From positions 1-6,929 of the forward strand of contig VGKN01000083.1 in assembly GCA_016867055.1 (NCBI GenBank): 6,929 nucleotides of DNA, read 5' to 3'. This document shows positions 5,352 through 6,929 of the stretch, in pieces; position 1 is the stretch's first letter, and the number at the start of each line of letters is the position of its first letter. The notes under the pieces are model-generated. The model was not told the origin of the DNA. It made no database searches and saw only the letters and a list, made by a program, of their open reading frames with translations. This DNA is from Candidatus Omnitrophota bacterium (lineage in GTDB: Bacteria > Omnitrophota > Koll11 > VGKN01). A program made the position numbers and the translations under genes.

Positions 5352-6929
5352 AGCCTGCCCAATAATACGGGTTTCTATACCTCGTAAGTCTCATTTCCTG
5401 CTTTGCCAACCGCAATGCCTGGGCCTTTGATACTCCTTTGGATAAGAAATAGTAAAACTTTTTCATCAGCAAACTCGTTGGCTTGTCTTCAATTTTCCAT
5501 AATGTTGACAGAACAGATTGGGCACCTGAATAGAAGAATACTCTCGGCAAACCCATAATGCCTTCATAATTCCCAATTATACCACTTGCTGAACGACAAG
5601 CCGACAAAACTACTAAATTTGCCCTTATTGATAAATCATAAATTTCTCTTATTTGGAAATACCCATCTTCGATTTCAGATTGTTTTGAAAGTAATAAAGC
5701 AGACCTAATTGGAGTATCGTCGTCGATTATGCCGTGACAAGCAAAATGAACAACTTGATATTCTTTTTTAGAAATATTTTTTATTAATTCTTCATTTGCC
5801 TCTGTATCTAAATAGACATATCGATCTTCTTTGTCAAAGAGTTTTGCAATTCTCATAATTTCCTTTTTCGTTAATACCAGAGGAGGAGGATTGTCTAGCT
5901 CGATATTATTTATTAATTTTCCCTTTTTATTTCTATTATTTTCTATTAATTTTCTGGGTAGCCCAATATTCCCAATTATGCCTCTGGGGGTTCCAACTCC
6001 AAGAAATCCGCGCATTTTTTTTGCGATATCAGCTTCTCTCCTTAAAAAAAGTAAAACAGAAGAAGAAGGGGCGTAAGAAACTTGATATCGATCAATAAGA
6101 AATGAATTAGCATTTTCTTGTTCATCGTTTAGAATTTCAAAAGGAAGATAATTTAATAACCCATCTGGAACAATAATTATTTTTCTTATTTCCTTATTAC
6201 TGCCAAGATTATCTAGAGGGATACATATTTCCTTAAATATTCTTCTCCTTGCAGCATTTGTTTTTTTTGCCTCTCTTTTTGGATCTTTGTAAAAGTTGAT
6301 AAGAAGACGTATCGAATCCTCAATATATTTCTTTCCTGGCAGTAAATATATCTCAGCTTTTTTGTGTGTTAAATAGAAAAGAATAGACGCCTTATCATAT
6401 AGAAAATATTCCAATAAGCCTGTTTCTCTATCCAAAACTTCTTGTTGAATATTCTCTATCGTAGCAATTTCTCTAAATATATATTTGTAATTATTATCTT
6501 TCTCTTTAGGCTTATTAATTGAAAGAGAATTAATATATTGTCCCTTTGCTTTAATAAGAGATAAATTGAGTCTCTCTTTTTCAACCAAAGAAACTATGGG
6601 TGCATACGATTCACTAATAATCGAAGATATTCTCTTTGTAATATCGAACAATCCATTTTGTTTTATTCTTAAAGTTCTTTCATTAATCTTAGTTTTTGAA
6701 AAAGATAATGAATCTAACAATGAAATAGATTTTGCCAGTTCAATTGCCGCAAATATATCTTTATTTACTATTTCTTGATTATTTCCATGAATATCTCTCA
6801 AGAATATTTCAATTTTTTCCGAAAATAGACTCGACTTGTTCCTCATAAATCCGACCCTATATGGATCTTCAGATATTTTATTAAGATTAGAGAGAACACA
6901 TTTTTCTGCTGTATTAAAATATATTATGG
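5308..6929 (-). CDS. Second CHAT-domain protein, C-terminal part; 5' end beyond the window
   Basis: A partial gene reading right to left; 539 residues are visible. The internal Met at 6846 (numbering below starts there) is not the likely start. The frame stays open for 27 more codons to the edge, and those codons encode DPYRVGF, which aligns with the pre-CHAT linker YKSSYFGSDRR of the protein at 1046-4003. The N-terminal part, probably TPR repeats, is therefore missing. Visible order: linker helix with IELAKSISLLDSL (about 35-47), a helical stretch to about 140, then CHAT with IIIVPDGLLNYLPFEIL (223-239). The dyad is intact: His371 in HFACHG and Cys417 in LSACRSASG. GNYEGIMGLPRVFFYSGA and YYWAGFILSGD close the domain. 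It ends 10 residues later with no membrane helix, unlike its paralogue. It converges on the anti-sigma gene with a 44-base 3' overlap. Codon use is AT-rich like the rest of the cluster. Substrate and partners are unknown. Confidence 0.88.
   Translation of the reverse strand, partial: IIYFNTAEKCVLSNLNKISEDPYRVGFMRNKSSLFSEKIEIFLRDIHGNNQEIVNKDIFAAIELAKSISLLDSLSFSKTKINERTLRIKQNGLFDITKRISSIISESYAPIVSLVEKERLNLSLIKAKGQYINSLSINKPKEKDNNYKYIFREIATIENIQQEVLDRETGLLEYFLYDKASILFYLTHKKAEIYLLPGKKYIEDSIRLLINFYKDPKREAKKTNAARRRIFKEICIPLDNLGSNKEIRKIIIVPDGLLNYLPFEILNDEQENANSFLIDRYQVSYAPSSSVLLFLRREADIAKKMRGFLGVGTPRGIIGNIGLPRKLIENNRNKKGKLINNIELDNPPPLVLTKKEIMRIAKLFDKEDRYVYLDTEANEELIKNISKKEYQVVHFACHGIIDDDTPIRSALLLSKQSEIEDGYFQIREIYDLSIRANLVVLSACRSASGIIGNYEGIMGLPRVFFYSGAQSVLSTLWKIEDKPTSLLMKKFYYFLSKGVSKAQALRLAKQEMRLTRYRNPYYWAGFILSGDCESAICFH

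Larger units (their letters stand above)
971..6929. other. AT-rich segment holding the CHAT-sigma-anti-sigma genes
   Basis: Base composition falls sharply after about 870-970, from GC-rich DNA around ndk to roughly 30% GC (by eye), and stays low to the right edge across four genes on both strands. This suggests horizontal acquisition of the cluster, or an accessory region with distinct composition. No integrase, transposase, terminal repeat or tRNA was seen at the left boundary; the right boundary is outside the window. Confidence 0.6.

Noticed and set aside
5831..6778. + strand frames (5831-6076 and 6566-6778) opposite the second CHAT gene
   Set aside because: They are antisense to conserved CHAT and linker residues; hydrophobic runs arise from Lys/Asn/Glu codons read in reverse.

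Overview
The window joins two stretches of very different base composition. The left ~870 bases are GC-rich (judged by eye, above 60%) and look like a high-GC bacterial chromosome. They hold ndk (nucleoside diphosphate kinase) with its own promoter, and the promoter, leader and most of a small secreted-protein gene. From about 970 to the right edge the DNA is AT-rich (roughly 30% GC by eye), and every gene in it uses AT-rich codons. No mobile-element gene, tRNA, rRNA, CRISPR array or clear attachment site was seen. The taxon cannot be fixed from this sequence. A GC-rich core carrying TPR-CHAT, ECF sigma and membrane anti-sigma genes would fit Acidobacteriota, Aminicenantes-like or deltaproteobacterial lineages, but that is a guess from gene content.

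Layout on the + strand: ndk (127-531); a near-consensus promoter at 554-582; a small exported protein of 91 aa (695-970); a large TPR-CHAT protein of 985 aa with a probable N-terminal signal peptide and a C-terminal membrane helix (1046-4003); an ECF-type RNA polymerase sigma factor (4079-4627); and an overlapping single-pass zinc-finger anti-sigma-like protein with an extracytoplasmic domain (4611-5351). On the - strand, facing these, is the C-terminal part of a second CHAT-domain protein (5308 to the right edge). Its 3' end overlaps the anti-sigma gene by 44 bases, and its 5' end lies outside the window.

The working interpretation is inference. The + strand genes 695-5351 look like one unit in which an extracytoplasmic sensor-protease (TPR-CHAT, with the His/Cys dyad intact) could act on the extracytoplasmic part of the anti-sigma protein, or on the small secreted protein, and so control release of the sigma factor. 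The logic resembles known regulated-proteolysis ECF systems. It also loosely resembles the CRISPR-associated Csx29 (TPR-CHAT)/Csx30/CASP-sigma circuit, but no CRISPR component is present here. The second CHAT protein also has an intact dyad but ends right after the CHAT domain, with no membrane anchor, so it may act in another compartment or step. The most notable local details are the codon-usage break inside the small secreted ORF, a four-codon mini-ORF with the best ribosome-binding site just before the TPR-CHAT start, and the convergent gene overlap.
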